Assembly (NCBI GenBank): GCA_018394315.1
Contig: CP074575.1
Location: forward strand, 1,582,615-1,646,614
DNA: 64,000 nucleotides
Reading direction: 5' to 3'
DNA from: Mycoplasmatota bacterium
GTDB lineage: Bacteria; Bacillota_I; Bacilli_A; MAG-NZ
Of this stretch, positions 8,721 through 18,442 are shown piece by piece. The first letter of the stretch is position 1; every line of letters starts with the position of its first letter. The position numbers and the translations under genes are program-made. The notes under the pieces were generated by a model that had not been told where the DNA came from, ran no database searches, and was given only the letters and a program-made list of their open reading frames with translations.

Positions 8721-9872
8721 TTAAAGTTCTATAATTTTACCATCTATTATTACTGTATCTGGTTTTGACATAATGTCGAATGGATAAGCATTCCAAATCA
8801 CAATATCAGCATCTTTCCCAACTTCAATTGAACCGATTCTATCATCGACAGAATTTAATTTAGCTGCATTAATGGTTAACGCTTTTAGTGCACCTAATTC
8901 ACTTAGCCCTTCTCTAATCATTAAACCTACTTGAGCTCTTGCTGCGATTATTGGAATTACTGGATGATCAGTTGTTATCGCAAATTCTAGTCCAGCTTTT
9001 TCTAAAAGAGCGGGTGTTCTTAGTGTTTTATTCCTTGACTCATATTTAGTTCTAGACATCATGATTGGACCAACAATAGATTTAACATTACTTTTTAGCA
9101 TATATTCTATAATCAAATGGCTCTCAGATGAATGTTCAATAGTAAAATTCAAATCAAACTCTTTGGCAATTCTAATAGCTGTTTGAATATCATCTGTTCT
9201 ATGAGCATGTATTTTACATAGCATACCATCAAAAACTCTAGCTAACGAATATTTTTTTGAGTCGAAATCAGGCTTTTTACCTTCTCCCATTTTATATCTT
9301 TCCACTGCTTCTTTGTATTCTTTAGCTTTGTTTAGTTCACTTCTTAAAACACTAGCAGATCCCATTCTAGTAGAAGGTGTTTTGTCTTTTGTTGAGTAAA
9401 AGCGTTTAGGGTTTTCACCTAATGCCATTTTCATTGCGATATCATCCTTTATAAGCATTTCTTCAACTGAATTACCTATAGTTTTAATCACACAAAATGT
9501 TCCACCAATAACATTACCACTACCAGGTCCCGTTGAAACAGCTGTGAATCCAGATTCTATAGCATCTTTAAAAGCTGTATCATAAGGATAAATAGCATCT
9601 GATCCTTTCATGTCTGGTGTTGATGGATTAGTGGATTCGTTATGATCTCTACCCTCGAATCCAATCCCTTGTTCAGAAATACCCATATGAGAATGAGGTT
9701 CTATAAATCCAGGAGTAACCCAATTTTCCTTAGCATCAATAACCTGACAATTATAATCACTTTCTTTAAGATTACCGATTTTATTAATTTTACCGTCTTT
9801 AATTAATATATCTGTTACTTCATAATTTATATCACTCATACTAACTAAGTATGCATTCTTGATTAATATCAT
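8721..9872 (-). CDS. Metal-dependent amidohydrolase (first of two paralogues)
   Basis: A 383-residue member of the amidohydrolase superfamily (imidazolonepropionase/dihydroorotase-like fold). Metal ligands are visible: an HSH motif after GFIEP near residue 60, IHAHR and IEHSSESH in the middle, and TTDHP late. The C-terminal IEVGKDADIVIW block is typical of the composite beta domain. It is cytoplasmic. The ATG at 9872 follows GGAGG; an upstream in-frame ATG does not. A close paralogue lies at 52936-54096. The substrate cannot be told from sequence; cyclic amides or acyl-amino compounds are usual for the family. It is transcribed alone and ends in its own terminator. Confidence 0.82.
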   Translation of the reverse strand: MILIKNAYLVSMSDINYEVTDILIKDGKINKIGNLKESDYNCQVIDAKENWVTPGFIEPHSHMGISEQGIGFEGRDHNESTNPSTPDMKGSDAIYPYDTAFKDAIESGFTAVSTGPGSGNVIGGTFCVIKTIGNSVEEMLIKDDIAMKMALGENPKRFYSTKDKTPSTRMGSASVLRSELNKAKEYKEAVERYKMGEGKKPDFDSKKYSLARVFDGMLCKIHAHRTDDIQTAIRIAKEFDLNFTIEHSSESHLIIEYMLKSNVKSIVGPIMMSRTKYESRNKTLRTPALLEKAGLEFAITTDHPVIPIIAARAQVGLMIREGLSELGALKALTINAAKLNSVDDRIGSIEVGKDADIVIWNAYPFDIMSKPDTVIIDGKIIEL

Positions 9873-9951
9873 AAATAGTCCTCCTATAGTATATAACATT
9901 ATACAATGAACCTTTGATTATAACAATATAAGTTTCTTGTTAATCAGCTCT

Positions 9952-9979
9952 TTGAGATTTATTGAATTCATGATAGAAT
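9952..9979 (+). promoter_or_regulatory. Probable sigma-A promoter for the PH-domain gene
   Basis: TTGAGA (9952-9957), a 16-base spacer and TAGAAT (9974-9979) precede a GGGAGG ribosome site and the ATG at 10000. Confidence 0.5.
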
Positions 9980-9999
9980 AATAAAAAGGGAGGATATAT

Positions 10000-10377
10000 A
10001 TGGGAGCAAATATAGAAATAAAACCTATGCTTTCTTGGACTTTTTTTCAAGAGTGCGAACCACCAAAGGAAATTGGTGAAGTGTTACTGGATTCTGAAAC
10101 AGTTGTAGCAGCATATAAAACCATACGCGATACAGCAGTTTTTACAAACAAGAGATTAATTGTCGCTGATAAACAAGGACTTACTGGTAAAAAGGTAGAA
10201 GTGTATACATTACCTTACAAATCTATTAGTATGTATTCAACTGAAAATGCAGGTAGATTATTAGACTTCAATTCTGAAATCGAACTGTGGACTAGGGCTG
10301 GCCATATTAAAATCAATCTTAAAAAAGGTGTAGACATTCGTAAAATCGATAGAATTATTGCTGAACACATTTTATAA
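10000..10377 (+). CDS. Bacterial PH-domain protein (bPH_1/YvbH-like)
   Basis: A 125-residue cytoplasmic protein with the pattern of bacterial pleckstrin-homology domains of the bPH_1 type: VLLDSETVVAAYKTIRDTAVFTNKRLIVAD, a basic stretch, then LPYKSISMYS and an alternating beta-strand region ending in a C-terminal helix (KIDRIIAEHIL). Many Firmicutes have one such single-domain protein of similar length and unknown function. A good GGGAGG ribosome site and a promoter precede it. It is read alone on the plus strand. Confidence 0.75.
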   Translation: MGANIEIKPMLSWTFFQECEPPKEIGEVLLDSETVVAAYKTIRDTAVFTNKRLIVADKQGLTGKKVEVYTLPYKSISMYSTENAGRLLDFNSEIELWTRAGHIKINLKKGVDIRKIDRIIAEHIL

Positions 10378-10530
10378 AGGAATTGAAGTAAAAGGTCATT
10401 AGGTATTTTGCCTAGTGACTTAATATTTGTTACTTGATTATTCTTAGTTACTTATGTAGTTTTCATTAGAATTGAGTCATATAATTAAAAGAAAAAAATA
10501 TATTCATTTATTATAGGAAGGGGATTTACT

Positions 10531-10956
10531 ATGAAAGAAATATTTCAAAATGAACTAGGTATTTTATCTAATATTAAATCTATAAAACTAAGAGATTTAA
10601 ATTTAGGAGGGGTTATATTTTCAGTAATTATTGTAGTGATAAATTCGATAAGTAATAATTTAATTTTCATTCCAGCAATCAATACATACTTTAATATTGT
10701 TTTAATGATGTTGCTTACACTTGGATTAGTTATTTATTCAAGAGAGTACGTTGGTGAAAGGGACATCAGATCATTTGTTCTTGTTCAAAATGTAATGCTC
10801 TTACTAAACTTCATTATTATTTCATTATTTCCGACATCAATTACATGGTTAAAGTTATTCTTATCAGTTTATATTATGTATAATTACCTTGCTTTTGTTA
10901 TATCTTACTTGCCTAAAAAAGAGTTTAAGAATTCTATAGAAAAATCAAGTGAGTAA
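10531..10956 (+). CDS. Small integral membrane protein, unknown function
   Basis: A 141-residue protein with a short N-terminal cytoplasmic part and about four hydrophobic segments (roughly 28-48, 52-70, 85-105 and 110-128), ending in a charged tail. The overall shape recalls Yip1-type membrane domains, but there is no decisive motif and I do not recognise the family. The start has a strong AGGAAGGGG site. It stands alone before a terminator and converges with the histidine kinase operon. Confidence 0.65.
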   Translation: MKEIFQNELGILSNIKSIKLRDLNLGGVIFSVIIVVINSISNNLIFIPAINTYFNIVLMMLLTLGLVIYSREYVGERDIRSFVLVQNVMLLLNFIIISLFPTSITWLKLFLSVYIMYNYLAFVISYLPKKEFKNSIEKSSE

Positions 10957-10963
10957 GAAAAGT

Positions 10964-10998
10964 AAAACTGTGAATTTTCCAAATCACAGTTTTTTTTT
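10964..10998 (+). terminator. Terminator between converging genes
   Basis: A 10-bp stem (AAAACTGTGA / TCACAGTTTT, 10-base loop) is followed on the plus strand by a long T run. On the minus strand only four T follow the stem, so it is mainly a plus-strand terminator and may work weakly for the histidine kinase operon. Confidence 0.85.
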
Positions 10999-12715
10999 AT
11001 AACTCACTTTTCTTAATATCGTCAGAATATTCAAACCATATCTTTAACTTCTCTCCATAGCTCTTTATTCCATAGGTTAAATTATGAAGAACAAAAATTG
11101 ACTTACATATCGCAAGACCTAATCCAGTTCCTTGTTTAGTATGTGACTTATCTTTCATATGAAATCTTTCAAAAAGTCTTTCAGCCTCTTCTTGAGTAAT
11201 CTTATCGCATGCATTCACGACACTCACTCTACATATCCTATTAGAAACTTCCCCAACAATATTAATTTCAGTATTTTCTAGACCGTGATTAACAGCATTA
11301 CTAATAAGATTATTAAATACTTGTTCCATTGATTGTAGGTCGGCTTTTATTGGTAAAAAATCACCTTTAATATTTATTTCCATGTTTCTATCATGCGCTA
11401 TCAGTTGATGAACTGTTGCTGCATCACTTATTACATCTCTAAGATTAAATTCATGAATTTTCAATCTTGCATCTCCTGCTTCTGTTTTAGCGAGCAATAA
11501 CATTTGTTTGATTAAGATATTCATTTTTTTTATCTCACTAAGAATTATCGAGATGTATTCAGATTTTCGTTCTTCACTAATTTTCTCTTTTAATCCTTCC
11601 ACATAACAATGCAGTACTCCAAGTGGGGTTTTTAGTTCATGAGAGATATTAGCAGTAAATTCTTTTCGTATTTTCTCCTGTTTGATTTTATCCTTAATAT
11701 CAAGTTTCAACTTTTCATTAGCTATTGTTAACTCACTTAAAGCTTGCTTTAGGTTTTCTGATAATATATTTAGATTTTCACTAATTATTCCAATTTCATT
11801 ATTTTGTCTTATATCAATATTTTCAAACTGCAAGTTAGCCATTTTAATAGAGATGTCACTAATCTTATTAATAGGTCTAGAAACTTTTCTGGAGTAAAGC
11901 CACGCGACAAGTAGCGAAGTAAATAATGCAATGATTAATAAATATGGATAGAATGAAGATAACGCATCAACTGATTCAAATATGGGTTGATATGATATTG
12001 TTGTATTCATAATTATTTTATTACCTTTTACATCATAAATTTCTCTTTCAGAACTAAATCCTTTAGTTTTTCGATCTTTATATAATAAACTTAGATTCTT
12101 AATGTCATTATAATAGATAGAGTTACTCACTCTATATTGTTTTAAATAAAGATCTATTTCCTCGAATGTAGTATCAGAGACGCTTATAACTGTGAGTTTC
12201 ATTGAATCGTTTTCTTTATAAGTGATCTTGCCATTGGTTACTTCATATAAAAAATCTACGATTATTGTTCCATCTTTCTGACTACTATACTGTATATGAT
12301 ATTCTTCGTTAGTATCTAAAGAAGTCTTATTTATAAAAGAAAATATTTGAAAACGATTTAGAAAAAATTCAATTTCAGTTAAATCGTCTAGTCTCCCATG
12401 TATTCTATACCATGGTTCCTTTTCCCATAATAACTTACTTACTTCTTGACCGTTTTCATAAACTAACTTTATAAATGTGTTATGAGTAAGCGATAAATCC
12501 ATCGAATAATCATACAACTCATTATAACTGAGTTCGTTATTTTCAATATGGTAAACTACTTCATCAAGTGCAGCATTTACCTTTTTTGTTTTAAAATTAT
12601 AATAAAACTCATCAAAAAATAATTTTGGAATAATAAACATAACACTAATCATTAGAATCATGACTGCTAATGTTGATACAAATAATTGTAGTGATAGTTT
12701 CTTTGGTTTTCTCAT
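10997..12715 (-). CDS. Sensor histidine kinase
   Basis: A 572-residue two-component sensor. A transmembrane helix near 12-32, an extracellular sensor region of about 220 residues, a second helix near 257-275, a HAMP linker, a phospho-acceptor block with ISHELKTP (His about 359), and an ATPase domain with an NAVNH N-box and a GTGLGLAI G-box. I chose the ATG at 12715, which has GAGG six bases ahead and lies one base after the regulator's stop. Last gene of an operon with an ABC exporter and a response regulator. The extracellular domain has no family I recognise, so the signal is unknown; compounds exported by the partner transporter are a fair guess. Confidence 0.88.
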   Translation of the reverse strand: MRKPKKLSLQLFVSTLAVMILMISVMFIIPKLFFDEFYYNFKTKKVNAALDEVVYHIENNELSYNELYDYSMDLSLTHNTFIKLVYENGQEVSKLLWEKEPWYRIHGRLDDLTEIEFFLNRFQIFSFINKTSLDTNEEYHIQYSSQKDGTIIVDFLYEVTNGKITYKENDSMKLTVISVSDTTFEEIDLYLKQYRVSNSIYYNDIKNLSLLYKDRKTKGFSSEREIYDVKGNKIIMNTTISYQPIFESVDALSSFYPYLLIIALFTSLLVAWLYSRKVSRPINKISDISIKMANLQFENIDIRQNNEIGIISENLNILSENLKQALSELTIANEKLKLDIKDKIKQEKIRKEFTANISHELKTPLGVLHCYVEGLKEKISEERKSEYISIILSEIKKMNILIKQMLLLAKTEAGDARLKIHEFNLRDVISDAATVHQLIAHDRNMEINIKGDFLPIKADLQSMEQVFNNLISNAVNHGLENTEINIVGEVSNRICRVSVVNACDKITQEEAERLFERFHMKDKSHTKQGTGLGLAICKSIFVLHNLTYGIKSYGEKLKIWFEYSDDIKKSEL

Positions 12716-12716
12716 T

Positions 12717-13379
12717 CTATACCTCAAATCTATAACCAATACCTTTTACAGTCTTAACGTAATTCCCATTTTTTCCTAATTTACTGCGAATGTTTTTAAT
12801 ATGTGTGTCAACAACACGAACGTCTCCAAAGAAATCATATCCCCACACTGTATCAAGAATCTGTTCTCTAGTGAGAGTTATATCATTGTTTTGCATTAAA
12901 TATTCCAATAAAATGAATTCTTTAGGTGTAAGTGAAATGTCTTGATTGCTCACCTTTACTTTTCTATTATTTTTACTTAACGAAATACATCCGAAATTTA
13001 GATTTTCTTTCGTTAATACTCTACTTCTTTTTAGTAATGCTCTTGCTCTTTCAAATAAAACTTTATGACTGAATGGCTTAGTTACGTACTCATCGACACC
13101 TAATGCAAATCCTGATAGTTCATCTTCTTCATCTGAAAGTGCAGTTAACATAATCACCAATGTATCTGAGTGCTCTCTTATTTTTTTTAGAACAGTCCAT
13201 CCATTAAAGTAAGGAAGCATTACATCAAGAATTACCAAGTCTGGCGATTCTGTTATAAACATTTCTATTCCTTCTTTTCCATTTTCAGCTTCAAGAGTAA
13301 TGAACCCCGCATTTCCAAACTCTAATGCAATTATTTCTCTAATTGGTTTTTCGTCCTCAATAATAAGTACTTTTAGCAT
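12717..13379 (-). CDS. OmpR/PhoB-type response regulator
   Basis: A 220-residue regulator with a receiver domain (acidic pair ED at 8-9, phospho-acceptor D52 in LDVMLP, lysine in VTKPF near 103) and a C-terminal winged-helix DNA-binding domain ending in VKGIGYRFEV. The ATG at 13379 has GGAGGTG just upstream. It is followed after one base by its sensor kinase and preceded by the exporter genes, so it probably controls the operon in which it lies. Confidence 0.92.
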   Translation of the reverse strand: MLKVLIIEDEKPIREIIALEFGNAGFITLEAENGKEGIEMFITESPDLVILDVMLPYFNGWTVLKKIREHSDTLVIMLTALSDEEDELSGFALGVDEYVTKPFSHKVLFERARALLKRSRVLTKENLNFGCISLSKNNRKVKVSNQDISLTPKEFILLEYLMQNNDITLTREQILDTVWGYDFFGDVRVVDTHIKNIRSKLGKNGNYVKTVKGIGYRFEV

Positions 13380-13434
13380 AAACACCTCCAAATAAAGAAT
13401 ATTATATTACTTTGATTTTAGCATAATTTACTTA

Positions 13435-14601
13435 TTAATCATAACGGAGAGCTTTAACAGGAATTAGTTTACTAGCTTTTACAGCTGGATATAATCCGAA
13501 CACTACACCAACTCCCAATGAGAACAATGTTGATATCATTACAGTTGTCGTTGATAATGAAAGATCTAATCCACCCATTATATTTCCTACAGGTTGAGCG
13601 ATTAAATAAGTTAAGCCAATACCTGTAAGTCCTCCAAAGATAGATAACACTATTGCTTCAACTAAAAATTGAATCAAAATATCTTTTCTTCTTGCACCAA
13701 TTGCCTTTCTAATACCAATCTCCCTTGTTCTCTCTCTTACAGAAACAAGCATTATGTTCATTATACCAACACCTGATACTAATAGAGAAATACCACCGAT
13801 TCCACCAAGCATAAACATTAATGTTTTACTTGTTTCATCTATATAACTTTGTACTTGATCATTACTATATATATTATAACTCTCTTCATCCTCAAACTTT
13901 AGATATAAATATCTATTTAAGAATTCAACTGTTTCTTGTGAACTCTCCTTATTTGCTGCTTCAATCGCAATATTATTAATTCCTTCTACGCCAAAATATC
14001 TTTCAGCTGTTGATTTAGGAATAATTAACTCTTCATTGGTGTCTTCAAATAATCCACTTGGAGTTTCTTTTAAGACACCAATGATTGTAAAATCTACATT
14101 ATTTATCGAAATGGTTTCTCCTAAAACATCAATATTAGCAAATAATTTTAAAGCAATATTGATACCTAAAACAACAGTATTGGTTTCTTCTAGCTGATCA
14201 ATTGGTAATATAAATCTTCCATTATGGACTGTCAAGTCCTTAGCTTCATCATACTCTGAAGTTGTATAGATAATAGATGTATTTAGGTCAATGAGTCCTT
14301 TATTTATTTCAGCATTACCTACAATATATGGAGCAACTGCTGAAATAAATTCATCTTCTCCTAATTCTTTAATATCATCCATGGTAAGTTCAATATCAGG
14401 ATCATTGATCCAAACCTCAATTGCTTCAGAGTTTAATATTGATAATGATTCATTCATCTCCCTAACGCTTGATTCAGCAACAGATAATAAAGCAGCAACT
14501 GAAAACACACCAATAATCACACCTAAACTAGTTAAAAATGATCTTATCTTTCTTGACCAAAGAGATGAAAAAGCAGATTTGATTAATTCAGTTAATCTCA
14601 T
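13435..14601 (-). CDS. MacB-type ABC exporter permease
   Basis: A 388-residue protein with the MacB/FtsX layout: one N-terminal membrane helix (about 17-37, after the LIKSAFSSLWSRKIRS amphipathic start), a large extracellular MacB_PCD-like domain (about 45-235), and three C-terminal helices with the conserved VSVRERTREIGIRKAIGARR block between the first two. It pairs with the overlapping ATPase gene (14-base overlap) and the adaptor gene upstream. Such complexes move peptides, antibiotics or lipids outward by a mechanotransmission process; the substrate here is unknown. Confidence 0.9.
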   Translation of the reverse strand: MRLTELIKSAFSSLWSRKIRSFLTSLGVIIGVFSVAALLSVAESSVREMNESLSILNSEAIEVWINDPDIELTMDDIKELGEDEFISAVAPYIVGNAEINKGLIDLNTSIIYTTSEYDEAKDLTVHNGRFILPIDQLEETNTVVLGINIALKLFANIDVLGETISINNVDFTIIGVLKETPSGLFEDTNEELIIPKSTAERYFGVEGINNIAIEAANKESSQETVEFLNRYLYLKFEDEESYNIYSNDQVQSYIDETSKTLMFMLGGIGGISLLVSGVGIMNIMLVSVRERTREIGIRKAIGARRKDILIQFLVEAIVLSIFGGLTGIGLTYLIAQPVGNIMGGLDLSLSTTTVMISTLFSLGVGVVFGLYPAVKASKLIPVKALRYD

Positions 14602-15292
14602 TTTCCTTCTCCCTTCTTATATCATTAATAACTTTTCCATCAAGCATTTCAATCTTCCTAGTAGCTACATTAGCTATATCCATATCATGTGTAACTAGTA
14701 TAATTGTTGTTCCTTGTTTGTTTAAGTTAACTAACATCTTAAGAATTTCCTTTGATGTCTTACTATCTAGATTACCTGTTGGTTCATCAGCGAGTAAGAG
14801 TAGTGGATTACCAAATAACGCTCTTGCAAAAGCTACTCTTTGTTGCTGTCCACCAGATAACTCACTTGGTTTATGAAACATTCGACCCTCTAAACCAACT
14901 TTTCTCAGTGCTTCTTTTGCTAACAATTTACACTCTTTACTTTTCATCTTAGCGTATTTTCCAGCAAGCATTACATTTTCTAATGCGGAAATGTTATTGA
15001 GTAAGTTATAGTTTTGAAAAACAAATCCTAGTCTCTTATTACGAATATCAGCAAGTCGTCTATCTGATAATCTCGCAACGTTTTCTCCACAAAGATAATA
15101 GTCCCCTTTACTAACAATATCTAAGCAACCAATAATATTCATTATTGTTGATTTACCACTTCCTGATGGACCTATAATTGAAGTGAATTCACCTTCATCT
15201 ATTGTTAAGTCAACTCCATCTAGAGCTCTAACAATAAAGTTGGACATCGAGTAATGTTTATGAATATTATTAAGTTTAATTAATTTACTCAT
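14588..15292 (-). CDS. MacB/LolD-type ABC exporter ATPase
   Basis: A 234-residue nucleotide-binding subunit with Walker A GPSGSGKST near 41-49, a Q-loop (FVFQNYNLL), signature LSGGQQQR, Walker B LLLADEPTGNLDS and the switch histidine in LVTHD. It fits the MacB/LolD/YknY group, whose partners are MacB-type permeases. It starts at an ATG behind AAGGAG, and its 3' end overlaps the permease gene. It drives the transporter from the cytoplasmic face. Confidence 0.93.
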   Translation of the reverse strand: MSKLIKLNNIHKHYSMSNFIVRALDGVDLTIDEGEFTSIIGPSGSGKSTIMNIIGCLDIVSKGDYYLCGENVARLSDRRLADIRNKRLGFVFQNYNLLNNISALENVMLAGKYAKMKSKECKLLAKEALRKVGLEGRMFHKPSELSGGQQQRVAFARALFGNPLLLLADEPTGNLDSKTSKEILKMLVNLNKQGTTIILVTHDMDIANVATRKIEMLDGKVINDIRREKENEIN

Positions 15293-15310
15293 ATTAAATC
15301 TCCTTCATCA

Positions 15311-16633
15311 TTAGAATTTTCCCTTTAGTCCTAGTCCGCTCTTACCACCCGACTCATTATAAGTTGTAATAGTATGAATAATGATTACTTCTTCACCTAG
15401 TTCTACTCCTGAGATAATCTCAGCATAAAGTGAATTTACTAACCCTCGTTCAATGTATCTCTTTTCTGTAGGTAAGTTTTCAATTTCATAGTTTGACAAA
15501 CCCTCTGTCCCAGTAAACACCATCACGTATTCTCCTTCACTATCTGTCTTAATTGCAGATAAAGGAACTCTTAAAATGTTCTCGTGTCTTTCTAGGATAA
15601 TAATTGATTCACCACTTAATCCTGGTAACAAATTTTCACTACTTGCTAAGGCCATAGTTACCGTAAAAGTTTCATTGTAAGGGATATAATCGATCATAGT
15701 TACTTTTGCTTCATAAGTTGCACCAGAACTTAAAGTGACATTACCACTTTGCCCTATAAACACATTGGCTACGTCTTCTTCATCAACACTTATGTCTATT
15801 CTATATTCATCGATTGGATTAAGAGTCAAAACAGTAGTGTTTTCATTTAATAGTACGCCAGTACTTACATGAAAATCTCCAACTAAACAGTCTTTCTTTG
15901 CTCTAACTTCGTAGTTATTAATTAACCACTCTAAGTGATCAATTTCTTCATTAAGTTTAGTTACATTATCTCTTGCTTTTATAAAGTCACTTGAAGTTAT
16001 CCGAACAGTAAATAGAGAATCCCCCTGTTCAAGGAAATGACCTTCAACTAAGTAATCTTGTGCATCAGTAATTTTTCCATTAGGCAAATAATCACCAATA
16101 TCTAGTTCACCATATACTGTGTCAAAAACTAGTAAGCTTCCATTATTTTCTTTTATGATATCAATATATTCTTCTTCAATAACGTTACTTTCAAGTATAG
16201 TTCCATTGCGAAGTGCACGAATAGTGATGAATTGATATTCTACATGGTCAACCGCATCCTCCAACACATCAATTGCTGCTAGCAATTCATCATTTTTAGC
16301 GATTAATTGTACTAATAAATCTTCAGTATCAATTGTGTAAAGAAGATCTCCAGTATTTATTAGTTGACCTTTTTGAACAAAGATATCCTTCACTTTATAA
16401 GTAAGTGTTGATTTTATCTCTTCAGTTGTCGATGGCCAAATAACACCCTCTCCATCAATATTTTTTTCAATGGTACCAAGTGATACCTCTGCTGTATTGA
16501 TAGCTCTTGAAGTTTCTTCAATAACTTCTTCAGAACCAAAATCTAATCTATCTCCATATCTAACATACACGCTGCCTAGCAGAAGTATAGAAACTATGAA
16601 GATTGTAATCTTTATAATAGTTTTAATTTTCAT
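15311..16633 (-). CDS. HlyD/MacA-type membrane fusion (adaptor) protein
   Basis: A 440-residue protein with one N-terminal membrane helix (about 5-25), a lipoyl-like half motif near residue 70-105 (VKDIFVQKGQLINTGDLLYTI), a coiled-coil hairpin region, and a second beta-barrel part with LTLNPIDEYRIDISVDEEDVA. This is the usual adaptor of Gram-positive tripartite-like exporters (YknX type). I chose the ATG at 16633 behind AAGGAG. It precedes the ATPase and permease genes in the same operon, and should bridge the permease to the cell wall space. Confidence 0.87.
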   Translation of the reverse strand: MKIKTIIKITIFIVSILLLGSVYVRYGDRLDFGSEEVIEETSRAINTAEVSLGTIEKNIDGEGVIWPSTTEEIKSTLTYKVKDIFVQKGQLINTGDLLYTIDTEDLLVQLIAKNDELLAAIDVLEDAVDHVEYQFITIRALRNGTILESNVIEEEYIDIIKENNGSLLVFDTVYGELDIGDYLPNGKITDAQDYLVEGHFLEQGDSLFTVRITSSDFIKARDNVTKLNEEIDHLEWLINNYEVRAKKDCLVGDFHVSTGVLLNENTTVLTLNPIDEYRIDISVDEEDVANVFIGQSGNVTLSSGATYEAKVTMIDYIPYNETFTVTMALASSENLLPGLSGESIIILERHENILRVPLSAIKTDSEGEYVMVFTGTEGLSNYEIENLPTEKRYIERGLVNSLYAEIISGVELGEEVIIIHTITTYNESGGKSGLGLKGKF

Positions 16634-16645
16634 TTTAATCACTCC

Positions 16646-17029
16646 TTATTTACCTGTTGAGTATTTGCTTTTGTCATAATCTTTCTCAAAATCGCCTTTA
16701 CTATATACATTTAATGAATAAAATTCACTATATAATTCATTGACTTGTTTAGCGTCTTTTTCTTCAGCTGCTACTACTATTTCACTATAAATACGTTCTA
16801 TTTCTGTTATTACTTCCTTAGGTAAATCCTCCTTTATACCTTTAGTAAATTCTTCGTAACTTAATTCAGCTATCTCGCTCAAATAAGCCTCTAAATTATC
16901 TTTAGGTTCAAAATCTTTACTGCTACTCATTCTAAGACTAGAAATGAAAATCACAGTTGCAGCTATGATAGCTATACTACAGATAATTAAAGTAATGAAA
17001 AAAGCAGTCTTATTTTCATTATTTTTCAT
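16646..17029 (-). CDS. Small single-pass membrane protein, first gene of exporter operon
   Basis: A 127-residue protein with a transmembrane helix at about 9-29 and a soluble, acidic, mostly helical tail (about 35-127) that would face outside. I do not recognise a family. It is followed after 12 bases by the adaptor gene and has a strong GGAGAGG site, so it is probably translated together with the exporter. It could be an accessory or sensing part of the exporter, but the sequence gives no proof. Confidence 0.7.
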   Translation of the reverse strand: MKNNENKTAFFITLIICSIAIIAATVIFISSLRMSSSKDFEPKDNLEAYLSEIAELSYEEFTKGIKEDLPKEVITEIERIYSEIVVAAEEKDAKQVNELYSEFYSLNVYSKGDFEKDYDKSKYSTGK

Positions 17030-17125
17030 AAAATCCTCTCCTTATTTATTCTAATTGCATTATACATAACCAATATGTGTTTTTTGTGAAGACTAATTTT
17101 TTTTACCTATCCCTTCTTACCAGAT

Positions 17126-17158
17126 AAAAAGGACTAAGTAACTCTTTACTTTGTCCTT
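17126..17158 (-). terminator. Terminator after the activase operon
   Basis: A stem with AAGGAC / GTCCTT outer arms and AAGTAA / TTACTT inner arms, with one A-A mismatch, is followed on the minus strand by five T. It lies 25 bases after the stop codon at 17183. Confidence 0.75.
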
Positions 17159-17182
17159 ATAATTATATTTCTGATTATATAT

Positions 17183-18442
17183 TTAATATTTACTTAGATT
17201 GACAGCCTCTACGTTGCTCATGAATAATTTTATTCTATTTAGCTGATTGATCTCACTTGCTCCAAAATCATAATCAATCGCCATAATATTTAGATTAGGA
17301 TATTCATTTTTAAATGCTCTTATAACTCCCCTATTAGTAACATGACTTGGCATACATGCGAACGGTTGAACACAAATAATATTATTGATATTTGATTCTA
17401 TCACTTCTACAAGCTCACCGGTTAAAAGCCAACCCTCACCACCTCTATTACCAAGTGAGATGAATTTTGATGCTTTATCTTTTATCTCATCAATAGGAAA
17501 TACGTTATCAAATCGATTGCTGTGCATTAATTTCCTTCTTATTAATTTTCTATATCTTTTTAAATAATTTTTCATCAATATCGATTTGACATGATGCTTA
17601 TAAGAACCTCCAAATAATTTATAATAAAGAGATCCATTTATATTTACATAATTTATAAAGTCAAATAAATTAGGTAAAAAGATTTCTCCACCTAATGACT
17701 CAATAGTCTTTATTATGTCATTGTTAGCCATAGAGTTATATTTGATGAAGATTTCGCCCATTATGGCAATTCTTGGTCTTCTATATGATTCATCAATTTC
17801 AAGATTCTCAAACTCGTCAATTAACATTAATATCAGTTTATTATATTCTCTTAAAGAGCCATTAAACTTGTTGATGTTATCTATTACTAGTTTAATACAT
17901 TTTCTTAATAAAGCTTCTGTTGAGCCTTCTTCTAACTCGTAAGGTGTACATCTATAAGAAAATGACATCAGAAGGTCCCCTATTACAATTGCTTGAAAGA
18001 CTTTATTGATCGTATTTAATGTAAGTTTAAATCCAGGATGAACCTCTATATTACTTGCACTCACAGCAATCACAGGTATATTTTCACGTCCATAATCTTT
18101 TAACGCTTTTCTAATTATGCTTACATAATTTGATGCTCTACATACTCCACCCGTTTGAAAAAAAACAACAGCCAATTTATTTGGATTTACTTCTTTTTTC
18201 TCTATTAAACTTATTATTTGACCAATAACAATAATAGCTGGATAACACATTTCATTATTCACATATTTAGTACCATAGTCTTTTGCATCTTTATCATAAA
18301 CAGGTAAGACAGTTACATTATATCCAGTACTTCTCATTATCCCTTCTATTATTTCAAATTGAATAGGTAGCATTTGAGGAATTAAAATAGTATACCCACT
18401 ATCATTCATTTCTTTTGTATACTTTATGTTATAACTACTCAT
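17183..18442 (-). CDS. 2-hydroxyacyl-CoA dehydratase-like component (COG3581 type)
   Basis: A 419-residue protein matching the C-terminal third of the long CoA-enzyme-activase proteins of anaerobes, related to the D component of 2-hydroxyacyl-CoA dehydratases. Cysteines likely to hold an Fe-S cluster occur in NEMCYPA, GGVCRAS and CVQPFACMPSH. The ATG at 18442 overlaps the end of the activase gene by 8 bases; longer in-frame starts are not supported by a ribosome site. In many clostridia this region is fused to the activase as one protein of about 1400 residues; here it is a separate, coupled gene. The real substrate of this subgroup is not known. Confidence 0.75.
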   Translation of the reverse strand: MSSYNIKYTKEMNDSGYTILIPQMLPIQFEIIEGIMRSTGYNVTVLPVYDKDAKDYGTKYVNNEMCYPAIIVIGQIISLIEKKEVNPNKLAVVFFQTGGVCRASNYVSIIRKALKDYGRENIPVIAVSASNIEVHPGFKLTLNTINKVFQAIVIGDLLMSFSYRCTPYELEEGSTEALLRKCIKLVIDNINKFNGSLREYNKLILMLIDEFENLEIDESYRRPRIAIMGEIFIKYNSMANNDIIKTIESLGGEIFLPNLFDFINYVNINGSLYYKLFGGSYKHHVKSILMKNYLKRYRKLIRRKLMHSNRFDNVFPIDEIKDKASKFISLGNRGGEGWLLTGELVEVIESNINNIICVQPFACMPSHVTNRGVIRAFKNEYPNLNIMAIDYDFGASEINQLNRIKLFMSNVEAVNLSKY

